Shown here: piece after piece, positions 17,471 to 26,002 of the stretch
Numbering within the stretch: position 1 is the stretch's first letter
How the letters are laid out: each line of letters begins with the position of its first letter
From: Bosea sp. AS-1
GTDB lineage: Bacteria > Pseudomonadota > Alphaproteobacteria > Rhizobiales > Beijerinckiaceae
Assembly: GCF_002220095.1 (NCBI RefSeq)
Contig: NZ_CP022372.1
Coordinates: 5,272,501 to 5,336,500, forward strand
Direction: 5' to 3'
Length of the DNA stretch: 64,000 nucleotides
Position numbers and translations under genes: made by a program
The notes under the pieces: generated by a model
Databases searched by the model: none
What the model saw: only the letters and a program-made list of their open reading frames with translations
Told to the model about the DNA's origin: nothing

Positions 17471-17988
17471 CACTTCACCTGCATCGGCAATCCGGCGACC
17501 ATGAAGACCACGCGGGCCGCACGCGCCGCAAGCGCCTGATGCAGCCGCCCGGCCTCGTCACGAAAGCGGCGGGCCAGCGCGTTCTCCGGCACGATGCCGA
17601 GCCCGACCTCGTTGCCCACCAACACGAGTGGGGCCGAAACGCGCTCGCAAGCGGCGATCAGGGCCCCGCGCGCAGCAGCCGTGTCACGCTCTGCGAGGAT
17701 CAGGTTGGTCAGCCAGAGCGTCAGGCAATCGACCAGGATCGGGCGACTGGCCGGCTGAGCGGCGATGGCTTCGGCGAGGGCCAGCGGCGCATCGACGGTT
17801 TCCCAACCGGCGCGGCGGCGGGCGCGATGCTCGGCGATGCGCTCCCGCATCTCGTCGTCATAGGCCTGCGCGGTGGCGATATAGGTCCAAGGTGACGGCA
17901 ACGCCTCGATCAGCGCCTCGGCATGGCGGCTCTTGCCGGAGCGGGCGCCGCCGAGGACCAGGGTGAGATGGGAGATTTCGCTCTGCAT
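17470..17988 (-). CDS. cobP: Adenosylcobinamide kinase / adenosylcobinamide-phosphate guanylyltransferase
   Basis: A 172-residue CobU/CobP-family enzyme that phosphorylates adenosylcobinamide and then forms GDP-cobinamide. The P-loop GGARSGKS is at residues 13-20; YIATAQAYDDEMRERIAEHRARR carries the guanylylated-His region, followed by LVDCLTLWLTNL and VGNEVGLGIVPENALARRFRDEAG. The ATG at 17988 is chosen because conservation begins a few residues later. It heads the leftward cobP-cobO pair, divergent from the riboswitch-controlled operon. Confidence 0.95.
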   Translation of the reverse strand: MQSEISHLTLVLGGARSGKSRHAEALIEALPSPWTYIATAQAYDDEMRERIAEHRARRRAGWETVDAPLALAEAIAAQPASRPILVDCLTLWLTNLILAERDTAAARGALIAACERVSAPLVLVGNEVGLGIVPENALARRFRDEAGRLHQALAARAARVVFMVAGLPMQVK

Positions 17989-18070
17989 CGCATGCGCCGT
18001 CGATTTCGCGATCCCGCGTCGGGAGACCTCCAACGTGCATTGCACAGCGACGCGGTGATGGCTAATGATG

Positions 18071-18236
18071 ATCGGTGACGGTGCCTCCGCAAGGAGGTGA
18101 AAAGGGAACGCGGTGAGACACCGCGGCTGCCCCCGCAACTGTAAGCGGGTGTTCCCCGCCATCGGCCACTGGAGCGACCGCTCCGGGAAGGCGGTGGGGG
18201 ACATCGAGCCCGTGAGCCAGGAGACCTGCCGTCGAC
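18071..18236 (+). promoter_or_regulatory. Cobalamin riboswitch
   Basis: A classic AdoCbl-type element. In order: a left closing strand GACGG (18077-18081) with GGTGCC, the AAAAGGGAACGCGGTGA segment, GCTGCCCCCGCAACTGTAA, a variable GC-rich hairpin, and the B12 box AGCCAGGAGACCTGCC at 18215-18230 followed by CCGTC that pairs with the left strand. A GC-rich stretch then leads to the AAGGAG ribosome site of cbtB. It should repress the cbtB-onward operon when cobalamin is plentiful. Confidence 0.96.
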
Positions 18237-18283
18237 CCGCAGAGTTCCAACCGGCTGCCGGCGGGGCGGCCAAGGAGAGCACG

Positions 18284-18460
18284 ATGAACACCGTTTCGGT
18301 TTCCACCACCCAGACCAGCGTCTCGGAGCGCGTCAAGGCCGTCGCGGCCGCGCTCATCGTCGGTATCGCGCTGGTCTACACGACCGGCTTCGCGGCCTCG
18401 ACCAACGTCCATAACGCCGCGCACGATACCCGCCACGGCCTCGCCTTCCCCTGCCACTGA
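18284..18460 (+). CDS. cbtB: Cobalt transporter subunit CbtB
   Basis: A 58-residue protein with one membrane helix (about residues 20-40) and the CbtB C-terminus NAAHDTRHGLAFPCH, whose His and Cys residues probably bind Co2+. CbtB with CbtA is a B12-riboswitch-regulated cobalt uptake pair predicted in proteobacteria. Start at 18284 with AAGGAGAG upstream. It is the first gene after the riboswitch. Confidence 0.95.
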   Translation: MNTVSVSTTQTSVSERVKAVAAALIVGIALVYTTGFAASTNVHNAAHDTRHGLAFPCH

Positions 18461-18472
18461 GGGAAGCACTCC

Positions 18473-19213
18473 ATGGTTACGCGTGTTCTCACGGTCAGCC
18501 TTCTGGCCGGGCTTCTGGCTGGGCTGATCGTCGCCGCCCTCCAGCATGTCACCACCACTCCACTGATCCTCAAGGCGGAGACCTACGAAAGCGCCATGAT
18601 GGCGCCGACGCCGTCGCATGCCGCCTTCGACGGCGGGGCGCGGATCATCCTCGCCCATGGCGGTGCCGATCATGCTGCCGGCGCCGAGCATGACGAATGG
18701 AAGCCGCAGGACGGCGCCCAGCGCATGCTCTTCACCAGCGCCGCCACGATCGGGACCGCGATCGGCTTCGCCGCGTTGCTGCTTGCCGGCATGCTCGCGG
18801 CCGGCGACACCATCGATCAGCGTCGCGCGCTGATCTGGGGCGCCTGCGGCTTCCTCGCTTTCGGCCTCGCACCGGGGATGGGGCTCGCGCCGGAGTTGCC
18901 GGGCGCGGCCTCGGCCGCGCTGCGGGAACGCCAGCTCTGGTGGATCGGGACCGCGATCGCCACGGCGATCGGCCTCTTCCTGTTCCTGCGCCACGAGGCG
19001 CCGTGGCTCAAGCTGCTGGCCGTCGTCGTGATCCTGCTGCCGCACATCGTCGGGGCGCCGCATGCCCCCACGCCAGAGAGCAAGGTGCCGGCCGAGCTCG
19101 CCGCGCATTTCACCTCGCTTTCGCTCGGCATCCAGGCGGCGCTCTGGCTGGTCACCGCCTTCGCGGTCGGCACGCTCTGGCCTTGGGCAAGCCGCCGCGC
19201 CGAAGCGCGCTAG
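18473..19213 (+). CDS. cbtA: Cobalt transporter subunit CbtA
   Basis: A 246-residue membrane protein with about six helices, including residues 7-25, the ATIGTAIGFAALLLAGML segment and LKLLAVVVILLPHIVG. Histidine-containing loops (AHGGADHAAGAEHDE and LLPHIVGAPHAP) could bind metal. With CbtB it is expected to import cobalt for corrin synthesis. It lies 12 bp after cbtB. Confidence 0.93.
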   Translation: MVTRVLTVSLLAGLLAGLIVAALQHVTTTPLILKAETYESAMMAPTPSHAAFDGGARIILAHGGADHAAGAEHDEWKPQDGAQRMLFTSAATIGTAIGFAALLLAGMLAAGDTIDQRRALIWGACGFLAFGLAPGMGLAPELPGAASAALRERQLWWIGTAIATAIGLFLFLRHEAPWLKLLAVVVILLPHIVGAPHAPTPESKVPAELAAHFTSLSLGIQAALWLVTAFAVGTLWPWASRRAEAR

Positions 19214-19252
19214 GCAGTGGGCGCGGCGAAAGCCGCGCCCGAAAGGCAAGCC

Positions 19253-19642
19253 ATGTCCGAGGGAGACCTCACCATCCATGTCTGCACAGCGTGCAGACGG
19301 GCGCGCGCCGATCTGCCGGAGGGCTACGACCAGCCGGGGCTGGCGCTCGCCGAGGCGCTGGCCGAGCGCCTCATCGCCAAGGGCAGCGCGATCCCCGTGC
19401 TGCCCGTCGAATGCCTCGCCGTCTGCAAGCGGCCCTGCACCGTTGCCTTCGCGGCCGACGGCAAATGGACCTATCTGATCGGCGACCTCGAGACCGATAC
19501 CCATCTCGACGAGATCGTCGGTGCGGCGGAGGCCTATGCCGCCAGCGCCAACGGCATCGTTCCCTGGAAAGAGCGGCCGCAGTCCTTCCGCAAGGGCGTG
19601 GTCGCGCGCGTGCCGCCTTTGCCGGCGCGCCAGCAAGGATGA
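19253..19642 (+). CDS. DUF1636 family protein, ferredoxin-like
   Basis: A 129-residue protein with HVCTACRRARADLP near the start and PVECLAVCKRPCTVAF in the middle. Those cysteines match the thioredoxin-like [2Fe-2S] ferredoxin arrangement proposed for DUF1636 (COG5469). Its role is unproven; the family is often found in cob loci. Here it lies between cbtA and cobW, so delivery of electrons or metal for cobalt handling is a reasonable guess. ATG 19253 matches the conserved start; the longer frame adds unconserved residues. Confidence 0.85.
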   Translation: MSEGDLTIHVCTACRRARADLPEGYDQPGLALAEALAERLIAKGSAIPVLPVECLAVCKRPCTVAFAADGKWTYLIGDLETDTHLDEIVGAAEAYAASANGIVPWKERPQSFRKGVVARVPPLPARQQG

Positions 19643-19646
19643 CAGC

Positions 19647-20717
19647 ATGAACGCTCCGCAGACCACCGACCTCGGCAAGACGACGCTTAGCAAGACCCCT
19701 TGCACCATCATCACCGGCTTCCTCGGCGCCGGGAAGACGACGCTGGTGCGCCATCTCCTCGAGAATGCCCAGGGCAAGAAACTCGCGGTGCTCGTCAACG
19801 AGTTCGGCGACCTCGGCTTCGACGGCTCCTTCCTCGCCGGCTGCGGCATCGAGGGCTGCTCCGAGGACGATGTGGTCGAGCTGCCGAACGGCTGCATCTG
19901 CTGCACCGTCGCCGACGATTTCGTGCCGGCGCTGGAGAAACTGCTCAACCGGCCGAACCCGCCCGAGCACATCCTGATCGAGACCTCAGGTCTCGCCTTG
20001 CCGAAGCCGCTCGTCACAGCTTTCAATTGGCCGGCAATCCGTTCGCGGGTCACCGTCGACGGCGTCATCGCCGTGGTCGACGGCCCGGCGGTCGCCGAGG
20101 GCCAGTTCGCCGACGATCCGGAAGCGCTCGCCGCGCAGAAGGCAGCCGACGCTTCCGTCGAGCACGACAACCCGCTCGAAGAGGTCTTCGAGGACCAGAT
20201 CCTCTGCGCCGACCTGATCCTGCTCAACAAGAGCGATCTCGTCGACGAGGCTGGCCGCGCGCGGGTCAAGGCCGAGATCGCCGAGCATCTGCCCAGGGCG
20301 ATCAAGATCGTCGAGACCGCGCATGGCAAGGTCGAGCCGGCGCTGATCGTGGGCTTAAGCGCCGCTGCCGAGAGCGACCTTGCCGCCCGCCCGTCGCATC
20401 ATGGCGAGGGCGAGCACGATCACGACCATGACGATTTCGACTCGGTCGCCGTGCCGCTGCCGGCAGGCTTGTCGTCGGAAGAATTGTCGGCGCGCGTCGC
20501 TAAGGCGGCCGAAGCCGAGGGCGTGCTGCGACTCAAGGGCTTCACCGCCGTGCCGGGCAAGCCGATGCGGCTCGTCGTGCAGGGTGTCGGCCGGCGCGTC
20601 GGCCATCATTTCGACCGGCCCTGGGGCGCGAGCGAAGCGCGCGACGGGCGCCTCACCGTGATCGGCCTCAAGGGCTTCGACCTCAAGGCCGTGGAAGCGG
20701 CGCTCGCGGGGGCGTAA
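19647..20717 (+). CDS. cobW: Cobalamin biosynthesis GTPase/metallochaperone CobW
   Basis: A 356-residue G3E GTPase. It has the P-loop GFLGAGKTT at about residues 24-32, the metal motif GCICC (within ELPNGCICCTVADDF), ETSGLALPKP, the NKSD guanine-specificity motif, and a His/Asp-rich stretch HHGEGEHDHDHDD before the C-terminal CobW_C domain. It is thought to supply Co2+ to the CobNST chelatase, which fits its place directly before cobN. Starts 4 bp after the DUF1636 stop. Confidence 0.95.
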   Translation: MNAPQTTDLGKTTLSKTPCTIITGFLGAGKTTLVRHLLENAQGKKLAVLVNEFGDLGFDGSFLAGCGIEGCSEDDVVELPNGCICCTVADDFVPALEKLLNRPNPPEHILIETSGLALPKPLVTAFNWPAIRSRVTVDGVIAVVDGPAVAEGQFADDPEALAAQKAADASVEHDNPLEEVFEDQILCADLILLNKSDLVDEAGRARVKAEIAEHLPRAIKIVETAHGKVEPALIVGLSAAAESDLAARPSHHGEGEHDHDHDDFDSVAVPLPAGLSSEELSARVAKAAEAEGVLRLKGFTAVPGKPMRLVVQGVGRRVGHHFDRPWGASEARDGRLTVIGLKGFDLKAVEAALAGA

Positions 20718-20726
20718 ATCGAAGCG

Positions 20727-23700
20727 ATGCACCTTCTCCCGACCAGCGAGATCAGGCTCGACGATGGCGAGGACGCCGTCGATCTCGCCCTGCCGCCGGG
20801 AGATGTGCTTGTCCTCTCCTTCACCGACAGCGACCTCTCGGCGCTCGCGGTGGCGGCAGGTGACAGCAGCCTGTCGGTGCGTCTCGCACCGCTCCGACGG
20901 CTGAAACACCCGCTCTCCGTCGATTTCCTGATCGAAAAGACGGCGACGCAATGCCGCTTCGTGCTGGTGCGCTGCCTCGGCGGTCTGGACTACTGGCGCT
21001 ATGGCATCGAGCAGCTCAGTGCCGCTTGTCGCTCGCGCGGCATCCCGCTCGCGATCCTGCCAGGGGACGAACGCGACGATCCGCGGCTTGGCGATCACGC
21101 GACCGTGCCAGCCGACTTCACGACCGAGCTTCTGGCTTATTTCCAGGCCGGCGGCGGCACCGAGAACATGCGGCGGTTGCTAGTCCGGATCGGGGCGCAT
21201 CTGGCGAATGAGGATCTGGGCGATGCAACCCATTCCGCTCCGCTCACGCTGGCGCCCGTCTTCGCGCTTGGCAGCAGCGACACGCCCCTTCGGTGGCGCG
21301 ATGCCCTCGCCGCCTTGCCTACCGATCGGCCGCTTGTCCCGATCCTGCTCTATCGTTCAGGCGTTGCGGCCGGCGACACGGCCATGGGCGCGGCGATCGC
21401 CGCGGCCTTGGCAGCGCATGGCCTCGCACCCCTTCCGCTCGCTCTGACCAGCCTGAAAGACCCGGTCGTCACAGCCGAAATTGCGGCACTGATCGCAACA
21501 CGCAAGCCGGCGCTGATCATCACCACCACCGCCTTCTCCGCCCGCGAAGGCACGGGCTTCGTGCTCGACGGCGCCGATTGCCCAATCCTGCAGGCGGTTC
21601 CCGTCGGCAGTCCGCGTGAGGCCTGGGAGGCCTCCCCGCGTGGTCTCTCCGCCGCCGATCTCGCCATGCAGGTGGCCCTGCCGGAGTTCGACGGGCGCAT
21701 CGGCGCCATCCCCGTCGCGTTCAAGGCCGAGGAGAGCGACCCGGCTACCGGCCTCGCCATCCGCCGGCTCGTGCCCGATCCGGGTGGCATCGCCGCATTG
21801 GCCGACCTCGCGCGGCAATGGATCGCACTGGCACAGAAGCCCGCCGCCGAGCGGCGGCTCGCACTGGTGATGTCGGACTATCCCGCGCGCGGCGGGCGAG
21901 CCGGTTTCGCGGTCGGTCTCGACACGCCGGCAAGCATCACCGCGATCCGAACCTTGCTGGGGGAAGCGGGATACGAGGTTGGCTCTGCAACCTCCCCCGT
22001 CATCCCGGGCCTGACCCGGGATGACGATGCGGGAATGACAGAGGGGGCCTTGCTTATGGCCTCGCTCACCACAGGCCCGACAAGCCTGAGCATCCCGCTC
22101 GCCGCCTATCGCGACTGGTTCGCGACCATCCCCGCCGCAGCGCGCAATGCCCTCATCGGTAGCCACGGCGTCCCGGAAGCCGACCCTGACTGCCGCGACG
22201 GCGCCTTCCAATTCCGCGCGGTGCGCTATGGCAGCCTGACCATCGCGCTCCAGCCGCCGCGCGATGCGACGCCCGACCGCAAGGCGCGCTATCATGATCC
22301 CGACGCCCCGCCGGGACACGGCTATCTCGCCTTCTACCTCGCACTGCGCCGGACCGAAGCCATCGACGCGCTGATCCATCTCGGCACGCATGGCACCACG
22401 GAATGGCTGCCTGGCAAGGCGGTGGCGCTCTCGGCGAGCTGCTGGCCGCGCCTCGCGGTCGGCGGCCTCCCGGTGATCTATCCTTATGTCGTCGACGACC
22501 CCGGCGAGGCTGCGCCGGCCAAGCGGCGGCTCTCGGCCGTCACGCTCGGGCATCTGCCACCACCGCTGGCTGCGGTGGAGGCGGCCAGCGAAACCGCGCT
22601 GCTGCGCGATCTCGTCGAGGAATTCTCGCAAGCGCAGGTGCTCGATCCACGCCGCGCCGACCTCGTCGCCGCCGAAATCCGCGCCCGGGCCGAGACGAGC
22701 GGTCTCGCCACCTCCTGCGGCGTCGCGCCCGATACCGAGATGAACGAGGCGCTGACGCGGCTCGATGCTCATCTCTGCGACATCGCCGAACTGCCCTTCC
22801 GCGACGGCTTGCATGTCTTCGGACAGTCCGAGGCCGACCCCGCCTCCGCCCGCAACGAACGCGAAAACCTGCTTCGCGCCCTCGATGGCCGCTTCGTCCC
22901 GCCCGGCCCGGCCGGCTCGCCGCATCGCGGCCGCCCCGATGTCCTGCCGACCGGCCGCAACCTCTCGACGCTCGATCCGCGCGCGATCCCGACACGCGCA
23001 GCAACGCGGCTCGGAAAACTGGCCGCGCAGGCGGTTGTCTCGCGCCATCTGCAGGATCACGGCGACTATCCACGCCGGATCCTCATGGATCTGTGGGCCT
23101 CGCCGACGCTGCGCTCGGGTGGCGAAGACATCGCTCATGCGCTTGCTCTCATGGGCGTCGAGCCACTCTGGGACCATGCCTCGACCCGTGTAACCGGCTT
23201 CAGCATCGTACCGCAGCCAAAGCTCGCCTATCCGCGCCTCGATGTGACCCTGCGCATCTCCGGTACGTTTCGCGACACCTTCCCTGGCCAGATCGCCCTC
23301 ATCGATCAGGCCGCACGCGCCGTCGCAGCGCTGGATGAGCCAGACGACTGGAACGAGCCTGCGGCCGCCCGCCACCGCGGCGAGCATGGCGCGCGCATCT
23401 TCGGGGCGGCGCCCGGCCGCTATGGCGCCGCCATGGCCGATCGCGCGCTCGACGGCGACTGGATGCGACGCGAGGAGCTGGGCGCCGCCTATCTCGCGGC
23501 CTCCGACCATGCCTATGGCGGCCCTGAGGGCGTGGGCATCGCTGATGCCGGCTTCGCTGCCCGCATCCGCTCTTCAGATGCCTTCATCCATGTCAGCGAC
23601 ACGGCCGGGCGCGACATCCTCGAAGCGACGAGCGCCGCCGACGTCATCGGCGGGCTTGCGGCGGCAGCGAAGGCTCTCGGTGCCGGCCCGACGCTCTACA

Positions 23701-24083
23701 GCCTCGACAGCTCGAACCCCGAGGCGCCGAAGGCGCGCACGCTGGCCGAGGACATCGCCCGCATCGTCCATGGCCGCCTGACGCATCCGCGCTGGATCGC
23801 CTCGCAGCTCGCCCATGGCTGGCGTGGCGCGGCGGAACTGGCCGAGGCGGTCGATACGCTGTTCGTCTTCGCGGCCAGCACGGATGCGGTCGCGGACGGG
23901 CTGTTCGATGCGGTCTTCCAGGCCTATTGCGCCGATCCGCAGGTCTGGGCCGCGCTCGAAGCCGCCAATGCGCCTGCCGCCGCTTCGATCCGTTCCCGAC
24001 TGGCGGAAGCGGCGCGACGCGGGCTCTGGACGAGCCGACGCAACTCGGTCGGTGCCTTCCTGGCGCGGGAGGCCGCGGAATGA
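20727..24083 (+). CDS. cobN: Cobaltochelatase subunit CobN
   Basis: An 1118-residue large chelatase subunit that inserts Co2+ into hydrogenobyrinic acid a,c-diamide with CobS and CobT, neither of which is in this window. Landmarks: DALIHLGTHGTTEWLPGKAVALS in the middle, YPYVVDDPGEAAPAKRRLSAVTLGHLPPP, the DHGDYPRRILMDLWASPTLRSGGEDIAHALALMGV region, and HVSDTAGRDILE near the end. About residues 424-436, VIPGLTRDDDAGM, come from an inserted palindrome rather than the ancestral protein (inferred). The length is at the short end for CobN. The stop overlaps cobG's start by 4 bp. Confidence 0.96.
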   Translation: MHLLPTSEIRLDDGEDAVDLALPPGDVLVLSFTDSDLSALAVAAGDSSLSVRLAPLRRLKHPLSVDFLIEKTATQCRFVLVRCLGGLDYWRYGIEQLSAACRSRGIPLAILPGDERDDPRLGDHATVPADFTTELLAYFQAGGGTENMRRLLVRIGAHLANEDLGDATHSAPLTLAPVFALGSSDTPLRWRDALAALPTDRPLVPILLYRSGVAAGDTAMGAAIAAALAAHGLAPLPLALTSLKDPVVTAEIAALIATRKPALIITTTAFSAREGTGFVLDGADCPILQAVPVGSPREAWEASPRGLSAADLAMQVALPEFDGRIGAIPVAFKAEESDPATGLAIRRLVPDPGGIAALADLARQWIALAQKPAAERRLALVMSDYPARGGRAGFAVGLDTPASITAIRTLLGEAGYEVGSATSPVIPGLTRDDDAGMTEGALLMASLTTGPTSLSIPLAAYRDWFATIPAAARNALIGSHGVPEADPDCRDGAFQFRAVRYGSLTIALQPPRDATPDRKARYHDPDAPPGHGYLAFYLALRRTEAIDALIHLGTHGTTEWLPGKAVALSASCWPRLAVGGLPVIYPYVVDDPGEAAPAKRRLSAVTLGHLPPPLAAVEAASETALLRDLVEEFSQAQVLDPRRADLVAAEIRARAETSGLATSCGVAPDTEMNEALTRLDAHLCDIAELPFRDGLHVFGQSEADPASARNERENLLRALDGRFVPPGPAGSPHRGRPDVLPTGRNLSTLDPRAIPTRAATRLGKLAAQAVVSRHLQDHGDYPRRILMDLWASPTLRSGGEDIAHALALMGVEPLWDHASTRVTGFSIVPQPKLAYPRLDVTLRISGTFRDTFPGQIALIDQAARAVAALDEPDDWNEPAAARHRGEHGARIFGAAPGRYGAAMADRALDGDWMRREELGAAYLAASDHAYGGPEGVGIADAGFAARIRSSDAFIHVSDTAGRDILEATSAADVIGGLAAAAKALGAGPTLYSLDSSNPEAPKARTLAEDIARIVHGRLTHPRWIASQLAHGWRGAAELAEAVDTLFVFAASTDAVADGLFDAVFQAYCADPQVWAALEAANAPAAASIRSRLAEAARRGLWTSRRNSVGAFLAREAAE
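21998..22026. repeat. REP-like palindrome inside cobN
   Basis: A 29-bp element with perfect 12-bp arms CGTCATCCCGGG and CCCGGGATGACG around the loop CCTGA. It is translated in frame as part of VIPGLTRDDD. Palindromes of this type, with the CATCCCGGG..CCCGGGATG arms, are a familiar dispersed intergenic repeat in alphaproteobacteria. Finding one within a conserved gene without breaking the frame suggests insertion into a loop. Confidence 0.8.
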
Positions 24084-25369
24084 ACGCCCTTCCCAGGGAA
24101 GCGCTGCGGCGCGGCTGGTGCCCGAGCACGCTACGACCGATGGAAACGGGCGATGGCTGGCTGGTCCGGCTGCACCCGCCCGGAGCGACGCTGACGCCGG
24201 AACAACTGCGACGGATCGCGGCACTGGCAGCCGAATACGGCAACGGGCTGGTCGAGATCTCGGGTCGCGCCAATCTCCAGCTTCGCGGCGTCACGGCCGA
24301 GAGCCATCCAAAGCTGGTCGAGCGGCTGCTGGCCGAACATCTGGTCGACGAGCATGACGGCGACGGCCCGCAGCGATTGACGCTGGTTTCTCCGCTCGCC
24401 GGTGACGACCCCAGCAAGCTGATCGATGCCCTGGCCCTGGCTGAACAGGTCGAGGCCCGCGCACGCAGGATTTCCGGATTGCCGGTCAAACTCGGCATCG
24501 TCATCGATGATGGCGGGCCGCAGACGCTGGCGGGCCTTGCGGGCGACATCAGGCTTGTCGGCATCGCGCCCGGACAGGCGGCGCTCTGCCTGGGCGATCG
24601 GCTCTGGCATGGCCCCGTCCAGGAAGCCGATGTCGCTGCGGAGATCGACGCCGTTCTGCGGCGCTTCGCAGCTCTGCGCTCCGCCGCGCCCGATCGCATT
24701 CGCCGCCTGCGCGATCTGCCGGACGAAGCGCTCGCGAGCCTGTGCACCCTGCCCGAACAGGACGCGCCCGCGCCCCGCGCCCGGCCTCGGCGCGCCGGAT
24801 TGTTCGCTATGGGAGAGGATCGGTTCGCCGCGCTCATCGGCCTGCCATTCGGGCGCTGCGATGCGGCGACGCTCGACAGGCTCGCCGCCAGTATCGAGAT
24901 GGGTACGGCCGCTATCCGGCTTTCGCCGTGGAGAGGTCTCGCCTTCCGCAATCTCCACCGCACCGAGGCCGAAAGCCTGGTCGCGCTGGCCGATGGGCTC
25001 GAGCTGATCATCCGCGACGACGATCCGCGCCTCTCGGTGCAGGCCTGCGCCGGCAGTCCCGCCTGCTCGCGTGCCGAGGCGCCGGCCATGGCGGATGCCG
25101 CTGCGCTCGCGGGCGCCGCAGCCGATCTGCTTACGCAGGGCATGACGCTGCATGTCTCAGGCTGCGTGAAGGCCTGCGCCCATCCGGCCGCCGCTGATCT
25201 CACCCTGGTCGGTCGGGAAGGGCGTTATGACGTGGTTCTCGGCGGCACGACGCGGGACAAGTCGATGGCAACGCTTGACCTTTCAACGCTCAAGGCGCGA
25301 TTGCAGCCCGGACAGAACATTCACGCACAGCTGGCCAGGGCGGTGCGTTCAACGGGATCGCGCGGTTGA
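24080..25369 (+). CDS. cobG: Precorrin-3B synthase
   Basis: A 429-residue CobG, the O2-dependent monooxygenase that hydroxylates precorrin-3A and forms the lactone of precorrin-3B; it marks the aerobic route. It has the nitrite/sulfite reductase fold: GRANLQLRGV near residue 67, and the cluster-binding cysteines in VQACAGSPACSRAEAP and VSGCVKACAHP near the C-terminus. The ATG overlaps cobN's stop by 4 bp, and its own stop overlaps the TTG start of cobH. Confidence 0.95.
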   Translation: MNALPREALRRGWCPSTLRPMETGDGWLVRLHPPGATLTPEQLRRIAALAAEYGNGLVEISGRANLQLRGVTAESHPKLVERLLAEHLVDEHDGDGPQRLTLVSPLAGDDPSKLIDALALAEQVEARARRISGLPVKLGIVIDDGGPQTLAGLAGDIRLVGIAPGQAALCLGDRLWHGPVQEADVAAEIDAVLRRFAALRSAAPDRIRRLRDLPDEALASLCTLPEQDAPAPRARPRRAGLFAMGEDRFAALIGLPFGRCDAATLDRLAASIEMGTAAIRLSPWRGLAFRNLHRTEAESLVALADGLELIIRDDDPRLSVQACAGSPACSRAEAPAMADAAALAGAAADLLTQGMTLHVSGCVKACAHPAAADLTLVGREGRYDVVLGGTTRDKSMATLDLSTLKARLQPGQNIHAQLARAVRSTGSRG

Positions 25370-25998
25370 GCAGGGCATACGATTACATCCAGGACGGGGC
25401 GGCGATCTATGAGCGCTCCTTCGCGATCATCCGCGCGGAAGCCGATCTCGCCCGCTTCGAAGGCGCGGCCGAGCGCGTCGTGGTGCGGATGATCCATGCC
25501 TGCGGCATGACCGACCTGCCGCGCGACGTCGAGATGTCGGCCGGCTTCGCGGAAGTCGCGCAGGTGGCGCTCCGGGCCGGCGCGCCGATCCTCTGCGATG
25601 CCAAGATGGTCGCCAACGGCGTGACCCGCGCCCGCCTGCCGGCCGGCAACGAGGTGCTCTGCACGCTCGACGACCCGCAGGTGCCGGCGCTCGCGGCGCA
25701 AATGGGCACGACCCGCTCCGCCGCCGCGATGGAATTGTGGAAGCCGCGTCTCGCCGGCTCCGTCGTCGTCATCGGCAATGCGCCGACTTCGCTGTTCCGC
25801 CTGCTCGAGATGCTCGATGCCGGTGCGCCGAAACCTGCCGCCGTGATCGGCATTCCCGTCGGCTTCGTCGGCGCGGCGGAATCGAAACAGGCGCTGGCAC
25901 AGGATGGGCGCGTGCCCTTCCTCGTCGTGCATGGACGGCGCGGCGGCTCGGCCATGGCGGCGGCCGCCGTCAATGCACTGGCGCAGGACAAGGAATAA
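25366..25998 (+). CDS. cobH: Precorrin-8X methylmutase
   Basis: A 210-residue CobH that moves the C11 methyl of precorrin-8x to C12 to give hydrogenobyrinic acid. The catalytic His is H44 in VRMIHACGMTDLP; DAKMVANGV, GTTRSAAAMELW, VVIGNAPTSLFRLLEML and IGIPVGFVGAAESK are also diagnostic. The likely start is TTG at 25366, overlapping the cobG stop by 4 bp; there is no ATG early enough to keep the conserved YDYIQDG start. Confidence 0.95.
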   Translation: MSRAYDYIQDGAAIYERSFAIIRAEADLARFEGAAERVVVRMIHACGMTDLPRDVEMSAGFAEVAQVALRAGAPILCDAKMVANGVTRARLPAGNEVLCTLDDPQVPALAAQMGTTRSAAAMELWKPRLAGSVVVIGNAPTSLFRLLEMLDAGAPKPAAVIGIPVGFVGAAESKQALAQDGRVPFLVVHGRRGGSAMAAAAVNALAQDKE

Positions 25999-26002
25999 CG
26001 GC

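Noticed and set aside
18062..20329. 755-codon minus-strand open frame opposite cbtB-cbtA-cobW
   Set aside because: It is a shadow of GC-rich genes: low-complexity Arg/Ala/Gly composition, no conserved motifs, and it covers well-supported plus-strand genes.
21357..23510. 717-codon minus-strand open frame inside cobN
   Set aside because: It is antisense to conserved CobN motifs and has the skewed composition of a codon-bias shadow.
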